Shown here: one piece after another, positions 1 to 7,953 of the stretch
Layout of the letters: each line of letters starts with the position of its first letter
How positions within the stretch are numbered: the first letter of the stretch is position 1
Assembly: GCA_027492635.1 (NCBI GenBank)
Contig: JAPUEH010000007.1
Location: forward strand, 1-64,000
Direction: 5' to 3'
Source of the DNA: Candidatus Saccharimonadota bacterium
GTDB taxonomy: Bacteria; Patescibacteriota; Saccharimonadia; Saccharimonadales; Saccharimonadaceae
DNA: 64,000 nucleotides
Notes under the pieces: generated by a model
What the model was told of the DNA's origin: nothing
Seen by the model: the letters and a program-made list of their open reading frames with translations, nothing else
Databases searched by the model: none
Made by a program: the position numbers and the translations under genes

Positions 1-46
1 AGAAGTAGAGCTACTTTTGTCCAAACGGACAAGAAAGGAGTCTACA

Positions 47-193
47 ATGACTCGCTACACCGTCACGACCATCCGTCCCTTCGCCAAGAAGGGACAGCGG
101 ATCGTCAGCCGCATCCCGCGCAAAAGCGGGTACCGCGGACTGAAAGTCCGACGGGTCGGACAGGGGGTGCAGATCACGCACCGCACGTTCTGA
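47..193 (+). CDS. Small basic hypothetical protein, GC-rich
   Basis: A 48-aa, strongly basic ORF (about a quarter Arg/Lys, no Cys, no membrane segment) preceded by an excellent Shine-Dalgarno, AAAGGAG at 34-40. A 6-bp hairpin (TTGTCC-AAAC-GGACAA) lies just upstream in the leader. I do not recognise the family. The charge would suit a nucleic-acid-binding protein, but that is inference. Codons end mostly in C or G, unlike aspS next door and like the genes at 2377 and 11043. Use of a Shine-Dalgarno also departs from the leaderless neighbours. Possibly horizontally acquired. Confidence 0.6.
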   Translation: MTRYTVTTIRPFAKKGQRIVSRIPRKSGYRGLKVRRVGQGVQITHRTF

Positions 194-295
194 CCCGGCC
201 AGACGTCAACCTTGACGACGTCGAAAAACTAAAGCAAGGACGCCTAATTTGAGATTTCAGGCAAATAAGCAGGATCACCTGCAGCAATCTCTCAC

Positions 296-357
296 CCGCC
301 AGAGGCGGAGATGGTCGATGCAGCTCATCATGAGCGCTCCTATCTCCGTCTCGGCGG
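296..357. other. Long imperfect hairpin, possible structured RNA or 3' end
   Basis: Bases 296-300, 302-305 and 306-312 pair with 353-357, 349-352 and 342-348. This gives a 16-bp stem with a single bulged A301 and one G-T pair. Inside it GCTCA (323-327) pairs with TGAGC (331-335). No T-tract follows, so it is not a classical terminator. It lies about 100 nt after the small GC-rich gene at 47-193 and may be its 3' end. A similar bulged-A hairpin follows the other GC-rich gene at 11043. Apart from this hairpin and the aspS promoter I see nothing in 194-525. Confidence 0.4.
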
Positions 358-510
358 CAAACCCTTGAATCTTTATCACTGCGTAGTACAAAACATGCTA
401 TCTATAGATAAGGATTGAAGTAACAAAAACGCCAGCACAAAGGCTAACTTTTACGGAGGTTATTTAATTCAAGAAGTTTGTTCTTTCTGGTGCATCTCTG
501 TTATTCGTGG

Positions 511-516
511 TAAAAT
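511..516 (+). promoter_or_regulatory. -10 box of aspS, leaderless type
   Basis: TAAAAT ends 9 nt before the aspS ATG at 526, placing the expected transcription start at or next to the start codon. No Shine-Dalgarno is present at the right distance. A clear -35 box is not visible. Confidence 0.5.
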
Positions 517-525
517 ATACCCCAT

Positions 526-2301
526 ATGCAACGAATTCTTTCTACTAACACGCCAGAGTATATCGACCAAACTATTTCTGTCAGTGGCTGGGTAAATAGC
601 CGCCGCGACCATGGCGGGCTGATTTTTATTGATTTGCGTGATCACACAGGTATTGTGCAGCTGGTGATTAATCCAGAGCAGCGCGAGGCGTTTGGCTTGG
701 CCGAGCATGTACGCGACGAGTATGTGTTGCGTGCGAATGGCACGGTGAAGAGCCGAGAAGAAGGACTGAAGAATCCAAATATCGCGACAGGTGGCATAGA
801 AATTGTCGTCGACACGCTCGAAGTCCTCAACAAATCCGAACCGTTACCGGTAGCGACGCGCGATGAAGGCCAACAATCTGGCGAGGAGTTGCGACTTAAA
901 TATCGCTATCTTGATTTGCGTCGCCCAAGTATGCAAAACACGCTTCGCAGGCGTTCGGAGTATTATAAAGTACTACGCCAGTATATGGACGAGCATGAGT
1001 TTACAGAAGTGACGACGCCGATTTTGGCAAATTCCAGCCCAGAAGGCGCGCGCGACTTCCTGGTGCCAAGCCGCGTACACCCTGGTAAATTCTACGCCTT
1101 ACCCCAGGCCCCGCAGCAGTTCAAGCAGCTTTTGATGGTAGGTGGCGTGCCACGCTACTACCAAATCGCCACGTGTTTTCGCGACGAAGACCCGCGAGCA
1201 GACCGTCTGTATGGTGACTTCTACCAGCTCGATCTCGAGATGGCGTTTGTCGATGACGGCGAAGTTGTGCGCAGCGAGATGGAGCCGCTCATTAAAAACT
1301 TAGCGACAGATTTTGGTGGCAAAACACTCGTCAGCGAGACGATTCCACGGATTCCGTATCAAGAAGCTATGGATCGCTACGGCAGTGATAAGCCAGATTT
1401 GCGATTTGGCATGGAGCTGATTGATTTGTCTGATGATCTCGGCGGGACTGAGTTTGGTGTATTCAAAGGCACACTCGAGAGCGGCGGCGTGGTCAAGGCA
1501 ATTTGCGTGCCTGGCGGTGCAAGCCTGAGCCGTAAGCAAATCGATGGATTTACGGAAATTGCTAAGCAAGAAGGCGCGGGCGGCTTGGCCTACATCAAAT
1601 ACGAAAACGGCGAGTCTGTATCGCCAATTGCCAAGTTTTTGACGGCCGACGAACTGACGGCTATTCAATTGCAAACAGGTGCAACCGATGGCGATGCAGT
1701 CTTCTTTGGCACTGATAAGCGTGCGGTGGTAAACAAAGTACTGGGTCGTCTGCGTAGCGAATTTGCCGACCATTTTGAGCTCAAGGACCCGAACAAAGTC
1801 GCGCTGGCCTGGATTGTTGATTTCCCGTTTTACGAATACGACGAAACAGCACGCAAAGTCGACTTTGGTCACAATCCATTTAGTATGCCGCGTGGTGGCG
1901 TAGAAGCTTTGCGCGCAGCCGAGACAGACGAGCAAAAATTGGCGTTGGTAGCCGACCAATACGACATGGTGATGAACGGCTACGAAATTTGTAGCGGCGC
2001 GGTGCGCAATCACAATCCAGAAGTTATGTACGAAGCATTCGGACTGCTTGGCTACGCCAGAGAGTATGTCGAAGAAAAGTTCGGCGCCATGCTCACCGCC
2101 TTTAAATTTGGTGCACCGCCACATGCGGGCTGTGCATTTGGTATCGACCGTATCTTTATGGTGCTGACGGGCGAGCACAATATTCGCGAAGTCGTGGCGT
2201 TTCCAAAAAACGGCTCGGGTGTAGATGTGATGATGCAGTCACCGAGCAGTATCGATGGAGCGCAACTGGGTGAATTGTCACTCAAGATTGTCGAGTCATA
2301 A
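526..2301 (+). CDS. aspS: Aspartyl-tRNA synthetase
   Basis: Class II aminoacyl-tRNA synthetase that loads aspartate on its tRNA in the cytoplasm. The 591-aa length is normal for the bacterial type. It shows the N-terminal OB-fold anticodon-binding domain (about residues 1-110, WVNSRRDHGG), the catalytic core with motif 2 (CFRDEDPRADR near 217), a bacterial GAD insertion domain (about 290-410), and motif 3 (FGIDRIFM near 538). Whether it also serves tRNA-Asn cannot be read from the sequence. ATG 526 sits 9 nt after a TAAAAT box, so the mRNA is probably leaderless. Confidence 0.98.
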   Translation: MQRILSTNTPEYIDQTISVSGWVNSRRDHGGLIFIDLRDHTGIVQLVINPEQREAFGLAEHVRDEYVLRANGTVKSREEGLKNPNIATGGIEIVVDTLEVLNKSEPLPVATRDEGQQSGEELRLKYRYLDLRRPSMQNTLRRRSEYYKVLRQYMDEHEFTEVTTPILANSSPEGARDFLVPSRVHPGKFYALPQAPQQFKQLLMVGGVPRYYQIATCFRDEDPRADRLYGDFYQLDLEMAFVDDGEVVRSEMEPLIKNLATDFGGKTLVSETIPRIPYQEAMDRYGSDKPDLRFGMELIDLSDDLGGTEFGVFKGTLESGGVVKAICVPGGASLSRKQIDGFTEIAKQEGAGGLAYIKYENGESVSPIAKFLTADELTAIQLQTGATDGDAVFFGTDKRAVVNKVLGRLRSEFADHFELKDPNKVALAWIVDFPFYEYDETARKVDFGHNPFSMPRGGVEALRAAETDEQKLALVADQYDMVMNGYEICSGAVRNHNPEVMYEAFGLLGYAREYVEEKFGAMLTAFKFGAPPHAGCAFGIDRIFMVLTGEHNIREVVAFPKNGSGVDVMMQSPSSIDGAQLGELSLKIVES

Positions 2302-2304
2302 GTA

Positions 2305-2333
2305 TTGACAAACTGCGCGATAGGCAGTAATAT
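2305..2333 (+). promoter_or_regulatory. Promoter of the secreted protease gene
   Basis: TTGACA (2305-2310), a 17-nt spacer and TAATAT (2328-2333) form a near-consensus sigma-70 promoter directly after the aspS stop. It gives a roughly 40-nt leader ending in a Shine-Dalgarno (GAAAGGG), a layout different from the leaderless genes around it. Confidence 0.75.
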
Positions 2334-2376
2334 AGCGGATGTGCAAATCGCACAGACTACCTACCTGAAAGGGTGA

Positions 2377-3084
2377 ATGATGAAAACCAAGATGAGCGCC
2401 GTTGCAGGCGCCATCCTGATGACAGTAACCGTCGTGCTGGGCATGACGGTGGGTGCGGGCGCAAGCTCAGCGGAGACCGTCGTGTCTCTCGGGGCGGGTG
2501 ATCGCATTGGCTTCCTGGGTGACGGTCTCGATCTGTGTACGGTCGCAGCTGTCGGCTACGACAGCCACGGCAACAAGGTCGCGCTCACCGCTGGCCACTG
2601 TGTGGTCGTGGGTCAGCCCATGACCAAGCTGAAGGGGGTCGGACTGGTCGTCCCCAGCGGCAACCGCGTGTTGATCGGCACGGGTGCCGTCAGCAAGATG
2701 ACGGTGCAGGGGGTCGGTCAGACCAACCGCTTCGACTACGGATTCATCAAGCTGAACGATGACGTTCAGCTGCAAGGTGATTTCTCCGGTGTCGCAGCGC
2801 CTCGACTGGGTCTGCGTCTCGTCCGTGTCGGCAACGACGCTGGTATCCCGACGCGCAACTACGACAGTGTCGTGGGTTTCACTCAGCGTGACTTCACGTT
2901 CACGGGTCTCATCGCCCCTGGTGCATCGGGAGGTCCGCTGTTTGTGGGCACTCAGCTCGTCGGAATCGCCTCACGCGCCGGCGTGTTCTGGGGTGTTCCC
3001 CTGAATGTGGCACAGCGTGTCGATGCGGCTATCGACGACGCCACCGCTGCTGGTGGTGTCGGTGCTGGTTTTCAATCCATCTAG
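2377..3084 (+). CDS. Secreted chymotrypsin-like serine protease (S1 family)
   Basis: The 235-aa protein begins with a signal peptide (hydrophobic residues about 7-28, cleavage probably after SSA). It carries the trypsin-fold triad: His74 in TAGHC, Asp120 in RFDYGFIKL and Ser184 in GASGGPL. Cys54 and Cys75 are placed to form a disulfide. It should be an extracellular or surface endopeptidase with no pro-domain visible. It resembles compact actinobacterial S1 proteases. It has its own consensus promoter, Shine-Dalgarno and strong terminator. Codon use is much GC-richer than in flanking aspS and the CDF gene. Acquisition from an actinobacterial host is an attractive inference, not shown. ATG 2380 is an alternative start. 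Confidence 0.88.
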   Translation: MMKTKMSAVAGAILMTVTVVLGMTVGAGASSAETVVSLGAGDRIGFLGDGLDLCTVAAVGYDSHGNKVALTAGHCVVVGQPMTKLKGVGLVVPSGNRVLIGTGAVSKMTVQGVGQTNRFDYGFIKLNDDVQLQGDFSGVAAPRLGLRLVRVGNDAGIPTRNYDSVVGFTQRDFTFTGLIAPGASGGPLFVGTQLVGIASRAGVFWGVPLNVAQRVDAAIDDATAAGGVGAGFQSI

Positions 3085-3119
3085 CTCGCTGCTTCGACAG
3101 TGAAGAGATAGGTAGTCTT

Positions 3120-3158
3120 CCCCCTCCTGGCGTATGCCGGGAGGGGGATTGACTTTTT
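3120..3158 (+). terminator. Rho-independent terminator after the protease gene
   Basis: A 12-bp stem (3120-3131 with 3136-3147, one G-T pair) closes a GTAT loop and is followed within a few bases by TTTTT (3154-3158). Confidence 0.9.
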
Positions 3159-3241
3159 AGGGAATCTTTGTGGCGAGAAATAGACACGCTATAAAGTGTG
3201 CCGCATATATAGAGACGGCATATGATACAATCATAAGAACA

Positions 3242-4195
3242 ATGGCAAAACTTTCCGACGTAAAAGTTGTGGCAACATCGGCAATCGTAAGTATTTCAGA
3301 TGTGGTATTAAATTTAGTAGTGGCATTGGTAACGGGCAGTACTGTTATGCTCTCTCAGGCATTACAAGGACTGTCTGATCTTGTGACGGGCGGGTTGTTG
3401 TTTGTTGGTGTGAGGCGTTCAAAGCGTAAGGCTGACGAGCGGTTTCATTTTGGCTATGGGCGCGAGTTGTTTTTTTGGGTACTTATTGCAAGTATTATTA
3501 TGTTTGTCGGCACGGGCGGCATGTCGCTTTATTTTGGCTGGCAGCAGATTACCGGCCCGTCGAGTATTGATAAGATATGGTTGGCGCTGGGTATGCTGGT
3601 GTTTGGATTTTGTACCAACTTCTACGCGTTTCGACTAAGTTTTTTGCGGATGCGTACAGAGGGAAAGAAGCGCGGACGTACGTGGTGGCAACACTTTAAA
3701 CATTCAAGCATTGTCGAAACAAAAGCCACATTTGTGATAGATTTTCTGGGCACATCTGCTGCCGTACTGGGCATGGGCGCACTCTTGCTCTATGTACTAA
3801 CGGGTGATGCTCGGTTTGATGGAGTGGGAAGTATTGTGATTGGCGCTAGCATGATGGCAGCAGCCTTTTTTCTCATGCTTGATATTCGTGATTTGATTGT
3901 AGGTAAGGCAGTGGACGAAAAGACGCTCGCGGCAATCTCTCGTGCGGCACTATCAATTCGCGAGGTTCAATCCGTGCTTGATTTGCGCACTATGTACCTA
4001 GGCTCGTCGAAGTTATTTGTGGTGATAGAAGTACATTTGCGAGATCATCTCACGACAGATCAGATTGAGCATGTAACAGACGAAATCAAACGTACAATCA
4101 GTCGCCGTGTTGCTATCGTAAAACATGTGCAAGTAGAGATCGAAACGCCAGACGAAGAAATTGCCGCACGTCGCAAGACTAATCGCAAAAAATAA
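3242..4195 (+). CDS. Cation diffusion facilitator family transporter with atypical metal site
   Basis: Six-helix inner-membrane metal/proton antiporter of the CDF family with a cytoplasmic C-terminal domain (about residues 210-300). The family HFGYGRE loop follows helix 2. In family members such as YiiP, helices 2 and 5 supply Asp-x3-Asp and His-x3-Asp. Here the same places read Q42-G-L-S-D46 and T163-F-V-I-D167, so two of four ligands are replaced and the substrate cannot be assumed to be zinc. The reading frame opens at GTG 3170, but ATG 3242 follows an extended -10 (TGATACAAT, ending at 3231) by 10 nt and fits the family N-terminus, so I choose it (317 aa). Confidence 0.85.
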   Translation: MAKLSDVKVVATSAIVSISDVVLNLVVALVTGSTVMLSQALQGLSDLVTGGLLFVGVRRSKRKADERFHFGYGRELFFWVLIASIIMFVGTGGMSLYFGWQQITGPSSIDKIWLALGMLVFGFCTNFYAFRLSFLRMRTEGKKRGRTWWQHFKHSSIVETKATFVIDFLGTSAAVLGMGALLLYVLTGDARFDGVGSIVIGASMMAAAFFLMLDIRDLIVGKAVDEKTLAAISRAALSIREVQSVLDLRTMYLGSSKLFVVIEVHLRDHLTTDQIEHVTDEIKRTISRRVAIVKHVQVEIETPDEEIAARRKTNRKK

Positions 4196-4257
4196 CGACC
4201 TTTGTCGACGGCACCTCTGAATGATGGTACTATAGTAGTGTAACTAAAGGAGCGACC

Positions 4258-4482
4258 ATGGAACAAATTGAACTCGCGATTATATTACTGACAGTTTTAG
4301 TCACAATACTGACAGTTGTGCTCATCATGCTTATTGTTTTAGTTGTGGTGGTGCTTAACAAGATCAATAAAGTTGTTGCAGATACTCAGCAGATTACCGA
4401 GAATCTATCGTCGGCTACCGCGTGGTTGTCGCCAACGACAGTGTTTTCTGCGGCTGTACGCGCTTTTCGTAACAACAAATAA
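4258..4482 (+). CDS. Small single-pass membrane protein, DUF948-like
   Basis: A 74-aa protein with one long hydrophobic helix (residues about 8-35) and a short polar tail (KINKVVADTQQITENLSS) that looks like the start of a coiled coil. The pattern resembles DUF948-type envelope proteins. Shine-Dalgarno AAAGGAG precedes the ATG, and a TACTAT -10 box lies near 4228. It is 9 bp upstream of a YtxH-like gene, and this pair often occurs together in Gram-positive-type genomes as stress-related envelope proteins. Exact function unknown. Confidence 0.7.
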   Translation: MEQIELAIILLTVLVTILTVVLIMLIVLVVVVLNKINKVVADTQQITENLSSATAWLSPTTVFSAAVRAFRNNK

Positions 4483-4491
4483 AGGAGGAAG

Positions 4492-4872
4492 ATGATGAAA
4501 AAAGTATTTGGACTGGTTATTGGAGCAGCAGCTGGCTATATAGCAGGTGTATTAATGGCGCCAAAAAGCGGCAAAGAGACTCGTGACGACCTAAAGGCAA
4601 AAAAAGATGAGCTGGAGCAAAAAGCGGCCGATAAAAAAGAGACTGCTAAAGAAGTACTTGATGAAAGTACGCGTACTGTAAAAAAAGGTGCCGAGGAAAT
4701 CTCGCACGAAGCAGCTGATCTGAGCAAAAAAGCTCGAGGGTCTGCCGATAAGATCGGTAAAGAAGCTTCAAAGCTTGGCACACAGACCAAACGTAGCCTT
4801 GGCCGTGCGGCAGATACTGCGGCAAAAACAGGCAAAGATGTCGGGCAGAGCGTTAATAAGCTTCGCTCATAG
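4492..4872 (+). CDS. YtxH-like protein
   Basis: 126 aa. The N-terminal glycine-rich hydrophobic segment ending in APKSGKETR is the hallmark of the YtxH family. It is followed by a long Lys/Glu/Ala-rich helix (about 30-126) with LEA-like, amphipathic repeats. It is probably membrane-anchored with the helix on the cytoplasmic side. The start follows AAAGGAGG. ATG 4495 is equally possible. The stop codon shares its last base with the GTG of the glycosylase gene, implying one transcript. Role inferred as envelope or general stress only by family. Confidence 0.75.
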   Translation: MMKKVFGLVIGAAAGYIAGVLMAPKSGKETRDDLKAKKDELEQKAADKKETAKEVLDESTRTVKKGAEEISHEAADLSKKARGSADKIGKEASKLGTQTKRSLGRAADTAAKTGKDVGQSVNKLRS

Positions 4873-5678
4873 TGAATCTCGAAGATTTTTCTAGGTATAT
4901 TCAAGAGAAAGGTCGGGCGCTCTATCGCGACATGCCATGGCGACATGATACGCGCGGCTATTATGTGTTGGTGAGCGAACTAATGCTCCAACAGACACAG
5001 GTTGAGCGAGTTATACCAAAATTTGAACAGTTTATCATGCGATATCCTGATTTTCCTACTCTTGCAAATGCAAGTTTGGCGGATGTGCTAACTCTTTGGA
5101 GCGGGTTGGGATATAATCGCCGTGCCAAATATTTGCATGATGCTGCCAAGATGGTGGTGACGAGGCATAATGGGCTGCTACCAGTAGCTCAAGATGAGCT
5201 TATGAAATTACCAGGCGTAGGTATTAACACGGCGGGGGCTATCCTTGCCTATACCTATAATGAACCGGTAGTGTTTATTGAGACGAATGTACGGACTGTC
5301 TATTTCTATCATTTTTTCAAGAATCAGCAGGACGTAGCAGATGCGGCTATTCGTGAAAAGTTGGAGCAAACGATTGACAGGGAGCATCCACGCGAATTTT
5401 ATTGGGCGTTGATGGACTATGGCTCGTATCTTAAAAAATCGGGTGTAAAGAACGTTGCTGCGAGTCGGCATTATCGCAAGCAGTCGCCACTCAAAGGTAG
5501 TGTGCGTGAAATACGCGGACATATTATCCGTGAACTTACGCAAGGAGAGCGATCATATACTACGCTACGCAAAAAGCTTGATCCAGGTGATGGTCGTTTT
5601 GATGATGCGTATACACAGCTACTTCAGGATAGCCTAGTCGAGCAGCGTGGCGGTATAGTGAGTTTGACTAGAGAGTAA
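4872..5678 (+). CDS. mutY: MutY/endonuclease III-type DNA glycosylase without Fe-S cysteines
   Basis: A HhH-GPD base-excision glycosylase. Residues 34-44 (VSELMLQQTQV) carry the MutY-specific glutamate E36, and LPGVGINTAGAIL (113-125) is the helix-hairpin-helix, so A/G-mismatch adenine removal is likely. Two departures: the catalytic aspartate expected in the DGNV-type motif is Glu137 (IETNVRT), and the protein contains no cysteine at all, so the usual 4Fe-4S cluster loop (expected after about 182) is absent. At 268 aa it also lacks the MutT-like 8-oxoG domain of full-length MutY (about 350 aa). The tail (210-268) looks like a small winged-helix region. The start is GTG 4872, overlapping the previous stop. 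Confidence 0.82.
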   Translation: MNLEDFSRYIQEKGRALYRDMPWRHDTRGYYVLVSELMLQQTQVERVIPKFEQFIMRYPDFPTLANASLADVLTLWSGLGYNRRAKYLHDAAKMVVTRHNGLLPVAQDELMKLPGVGINTAGAILAYTYNEPVVFIETNVRTVYFYHFFKNQQDVADAAIREKLEQTIDREHPREFYWALMDYGSYLKKSGVKNVAASRHYRKQSPLKGSVREIRGHIIRELTQGERSYTTLRKKLDPGDGRFDDAYTQLLQDSLVEQRGGIVSLTRE

Positions 5679-5699
5679 ATGGTTGCGATAATAGTTTAG

Positions 5700-6281
5700 A
5701 TGAGACGAATACTCGCGATACTACTGATTGGCACAGCTTTGGGGGTTGGTTTATTGGCAATTGAGACACAGACTGCTCGTGCTGTTGAGGCGGGTGAGCA
5801 AGGAAGGCTTAAGCCAAGTGATTTGTCGATTTATAATTCAGTGACAATGGATTGCCTAGCGGTCAAGTTCAAGCTAGGTAAAGTGCATCAACAAGATGGG
5901 TTGCTTCGTGTGACGCTTGGCCAGTCTTATGAAACGATATCAACGAAATTGATGGCTCGACTCAATGCTCGGGTGGTGGAAAACAAGCTGGATGGTTCAA
6001 CCCTTATCAAGACGGCAGCCGAGTTTGAAAAAACGCTCGGCACATTTCGAGACGACTATAGACGTTATGAAGTTGCGATGAATAATCTGATGAAGATGGA
6101 CTGCCAATCCCAAATGCAGGCATACTATACAGCACTTCAGTCTACGCGTGAGCTGCGCGAAGCGGTTAATACTGATGTTAGGAAGCTCTCTAGTCTTGTG
6201 AGTCAATACGACCGAGAGTTTCGTGAGTTCCGTGAGCAATTGAATGCAAAAGAAGGTGATCGCGATGCAGCAACAGAATAG
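5700..6281 (+). CDS. Secreted helical protein, unknown
   Basis: 193 aa. A signal peptide with an Ala-Arg-Ala cleavage site near residue 28 is followed by a mostly alpha-helical mature part. Two Asp-Cys pairs (about residues 50 and 140) could form a disulfide, and the C-terminal half has coiled-coil character (LREAVNTDVRKLSSLVSQ). No family recognised. GATAAT (5687-5692) ends 7 nt before the ATG, so the gene is probably leaderless. It overlaps the next gene and probably shares a transcript with it. Confidence 0.65.
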   Translation: MRRILAILLIGTALGVGLLAIETQTARAVEAGEQGRLKPSDLSIYNSVTMDCLAVKFKLGKVHQQDGLLRVTLGQSYETISTKLMARLNARVVENKLDGSTLIKTAAEFEKTLGTFRDDYRRYEVAMNNLMKMDCQSQMQAYYTALQSTRELREAVNTDVRKLSSLVSQYDREFREFREQLNAKEGDRDAATE

Positions 6282-6630
6282 TCATGACGAAACATCGGCT
6301 CGAGGTGCTCGCCAAAAGCCGTTACTTGCATGGATGATTACGGGTTCGGTGATTGTCTCGCTACTCCTCGTTATTTTGAGTATGTGGCTCTACAATTTGA
6401 GTGGTGCGGCCCAGTTGGATCTGAGCCGGCCTGGTTATCAAGATGTACGAGCCAAAGCACAGCAGTCGCAGCCATTTGAGGGATTTGACTCGACGGGTGC
6501 GCTGGATAGTACTTCGCTGGATGCATTTGAAAATCTGTATCGCAAGCAGCAGCAAGATATCAATCAAAAAGACAAGAGGTTTGATGCGGCGTCGCTTGAC
6601 GATGCACACCTGGAGATACACGTCGAGTAA
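6265..6630 (+). CDS. Single-pass membrane protein, unknown
   Basis: 121 aa from ATG 6265. One transmembrane helix (about residues 22-45) is followed by a polar, probably extracytoplasmic tail. The frame is open from 6244, but 6265 has AAGAAGGTGAT just upstream and lies inside the preceding gene, typical of coupling. Its stop TAA overlaps the trmB start (TAATG). It may form a complex with the secreted protein encoded before it. That is inference from gene order. Confidence 0.6.
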   Translation: MQQQNSHDETSARGARQKPLLAWMITGSVIVSLLLVILSMWLYNLSGAAQLDLSRPGYQDVRAKAQQSQPFEGFDSTGALDSTSLDAFENLYRKQQQDINQKDKRFDAASLDDAHLEIHVE

Positions 6631-7268
6631 TGGTAAATCCTGACGATTTTGTGATAGCGCGCAAACGCAAAAAATATAAATTTGCACTGTTTGCAAATTC
6701 CTCGTTGTGTTTTGAGTTTGACGAATGGCAACACCAATCAGCGGATGTTGTCGAGATCGGCGCGGGCAACGGGCTGTTTGTGGTGGAGCTGGCGACGCGC
6801 CACCCAGGGCAACAGTTTGTCGCGCTTGACGTCAAAGGCGATCGCTTGCAGCGTGGTGCCCGTGAGGCAGAGGCACGCGGCCTCGCAAATGTACGATTTG
6901 TGCGTGCCAGAGCAGACCAAGTAAGTGAATTGTTTTCTCACGGCTCGTTGCAGCAGCTCTGGCTGACGTTTTCTGATCCTTTTCCCCGCAAGCACTCGGC
7001 GGGACGGCGACTCACAAACCCACGGTTTCTCGCCATGTACCGCGAGCTACTGGCGGACGAAGGCGCACTGTATATCAAACATGACAATCGGGATTTTTTC
7101 CACTGGAGTCTGGAGCGGCTGGTGGAGGTGAAGTGGCGTGTTGATGAGCTGAGTTTTAATCTACACGAATCGTCGCTGGATGATGATTACAAGATCCTTA
7201 CAAGCTATGAACAGCGCTGGCTCGAAGAAGGGTTGGTGACTAATTTTGCGCGTGCTCGCAAGCAGTAG
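6630..7268 (+). CDS. trmB: tRNA (guanine-N7-)-methyltransferase
   Basis: SAM-dependent methyltransferase making m7G46 in tRNA. The 212-aa sequence has the SAM-binding VEIGAGNGLF motif (about 47-56), the acidic end of beta-2 (ALDVKGDRL), and the family signature FSDPFPRKHSAGRR (about 116-130) for tRNA and catalysis, then TNPRFL. It starts in a TAATG overlap with the upstream membrane-protein gene, so it is translated by coupling. Confidence 0.95.
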   Translation: MVNPDDFVIARKRKKYKFALFANSSLCFEFDEWQHQSADVVEIGAGNGLFVVELATRHPGQQFVALDVKGDRLQRGAREAEARGLANVRFVRARADQVSELFSHGSLQQLWLTFSDPFPRKHSAGRRLTNPRFLAMYRELLADEGALYIKHDNRDFFHWSLERLVEVKWRVDELSFNLHESSLDDDYKILTSYEQRWLEEGLVTNFARARKQ

Positions 7269-7345
7269 CATTTTATGCTACAATAAGTAGGTCAACGGAC
7301 AACACAAACAAATCCTACTCGGTGAGAGAGTGGGGCGGAGAAAAA

Positions 7346-7891
7346 ATGGGATATATTCATGACAAGCCTGGTCAAGTAGACCAGACAGTGACGGCGTATA
7401 TTGTGCGCCGTGATGGAGATGACGTGTATGTCATGCTCCATAAACATAAAAAACTTGGTATGTTGCTGCCCGTAGGTGGTCATGTCGAGCTCAGCGAAAC
7501 CCCGTGGGGCGCGATGGCGCACGAGTTGCAGGAGGAATCGGGCTATACGCTTGATGAGTTGCAGATCTTGCAGCCACCACTTCGTATTGAGGTACTTGAT
7601 AAGGTCGCGCTGCACCCGCAGCCGATTGCCGTGCAAACGCATGATATCACGCCAGAACATTTTCATACTGATATGAGCTACCTATTTGTTGCCGAGACAC
7701 ATCCGCGCGGCGAGCGTGCCGAAGGCGAGTCGCGTGATATTCGCTGGTTGACGCGCGACGGGATCGAGCGACTGTCGGATGATGAAATCTATGATAATAC
7801 GAAGCAGATGTGTTTTGCGATTTTTGACTCGTTTCTTGATGCGTGGCAGCCAGTTCGGGCGACAAAATTTATGACTCGATTGCCGCTATAG
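7346..7891 (+). CDS. NUDIX hydrolase
   Basis: 181 aa from ATG 7346. The NUDIX box (GGHVELSETPWGAMAHELQE then ESG) is complete apart from His in place of the usual Arg in the REUxEE core. Both metal-binding glutamates of that core are present. It should hydrolyse a nucleoside diphosphate derivative. The substrate cannot be told. GTG 7322 is in frame, but GCGGAG before 7346 decides the start. A TACAAT box near 7279 probably supplies the promoter. Confidence 0.85.
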   Translation: MGYIHDKPGQVDQTVTAYIVRRDGDDVYVMLHKHKKLGMLLPVGGHVELSETPWGAMAHELQEESGYTLDELQILQPPLRIEVLDKVALHPQPIAVQTHDITPEHFHTDMSYLFVAETHPRGERAEGESRDIRWLTRDGIERLSDDEIYDNTKQMCFAIFDSFLDAWQPVRATKFMTRLPL

Positions 7892-7953
7892 ACGAGTATA
7901 GCAATATGGATTATTGAAACATTTCCGAGACTCCCCGATGTTATAATAAGACT

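Noticed and set aside
1300-2178. Long open frame of 292 codons on the minus strand
   Set aside because: It lies entirely antisense to aspS, lacks a start signal and gives a Cys/His-rich, low-quality protein. A shadow of the synthetase gene.
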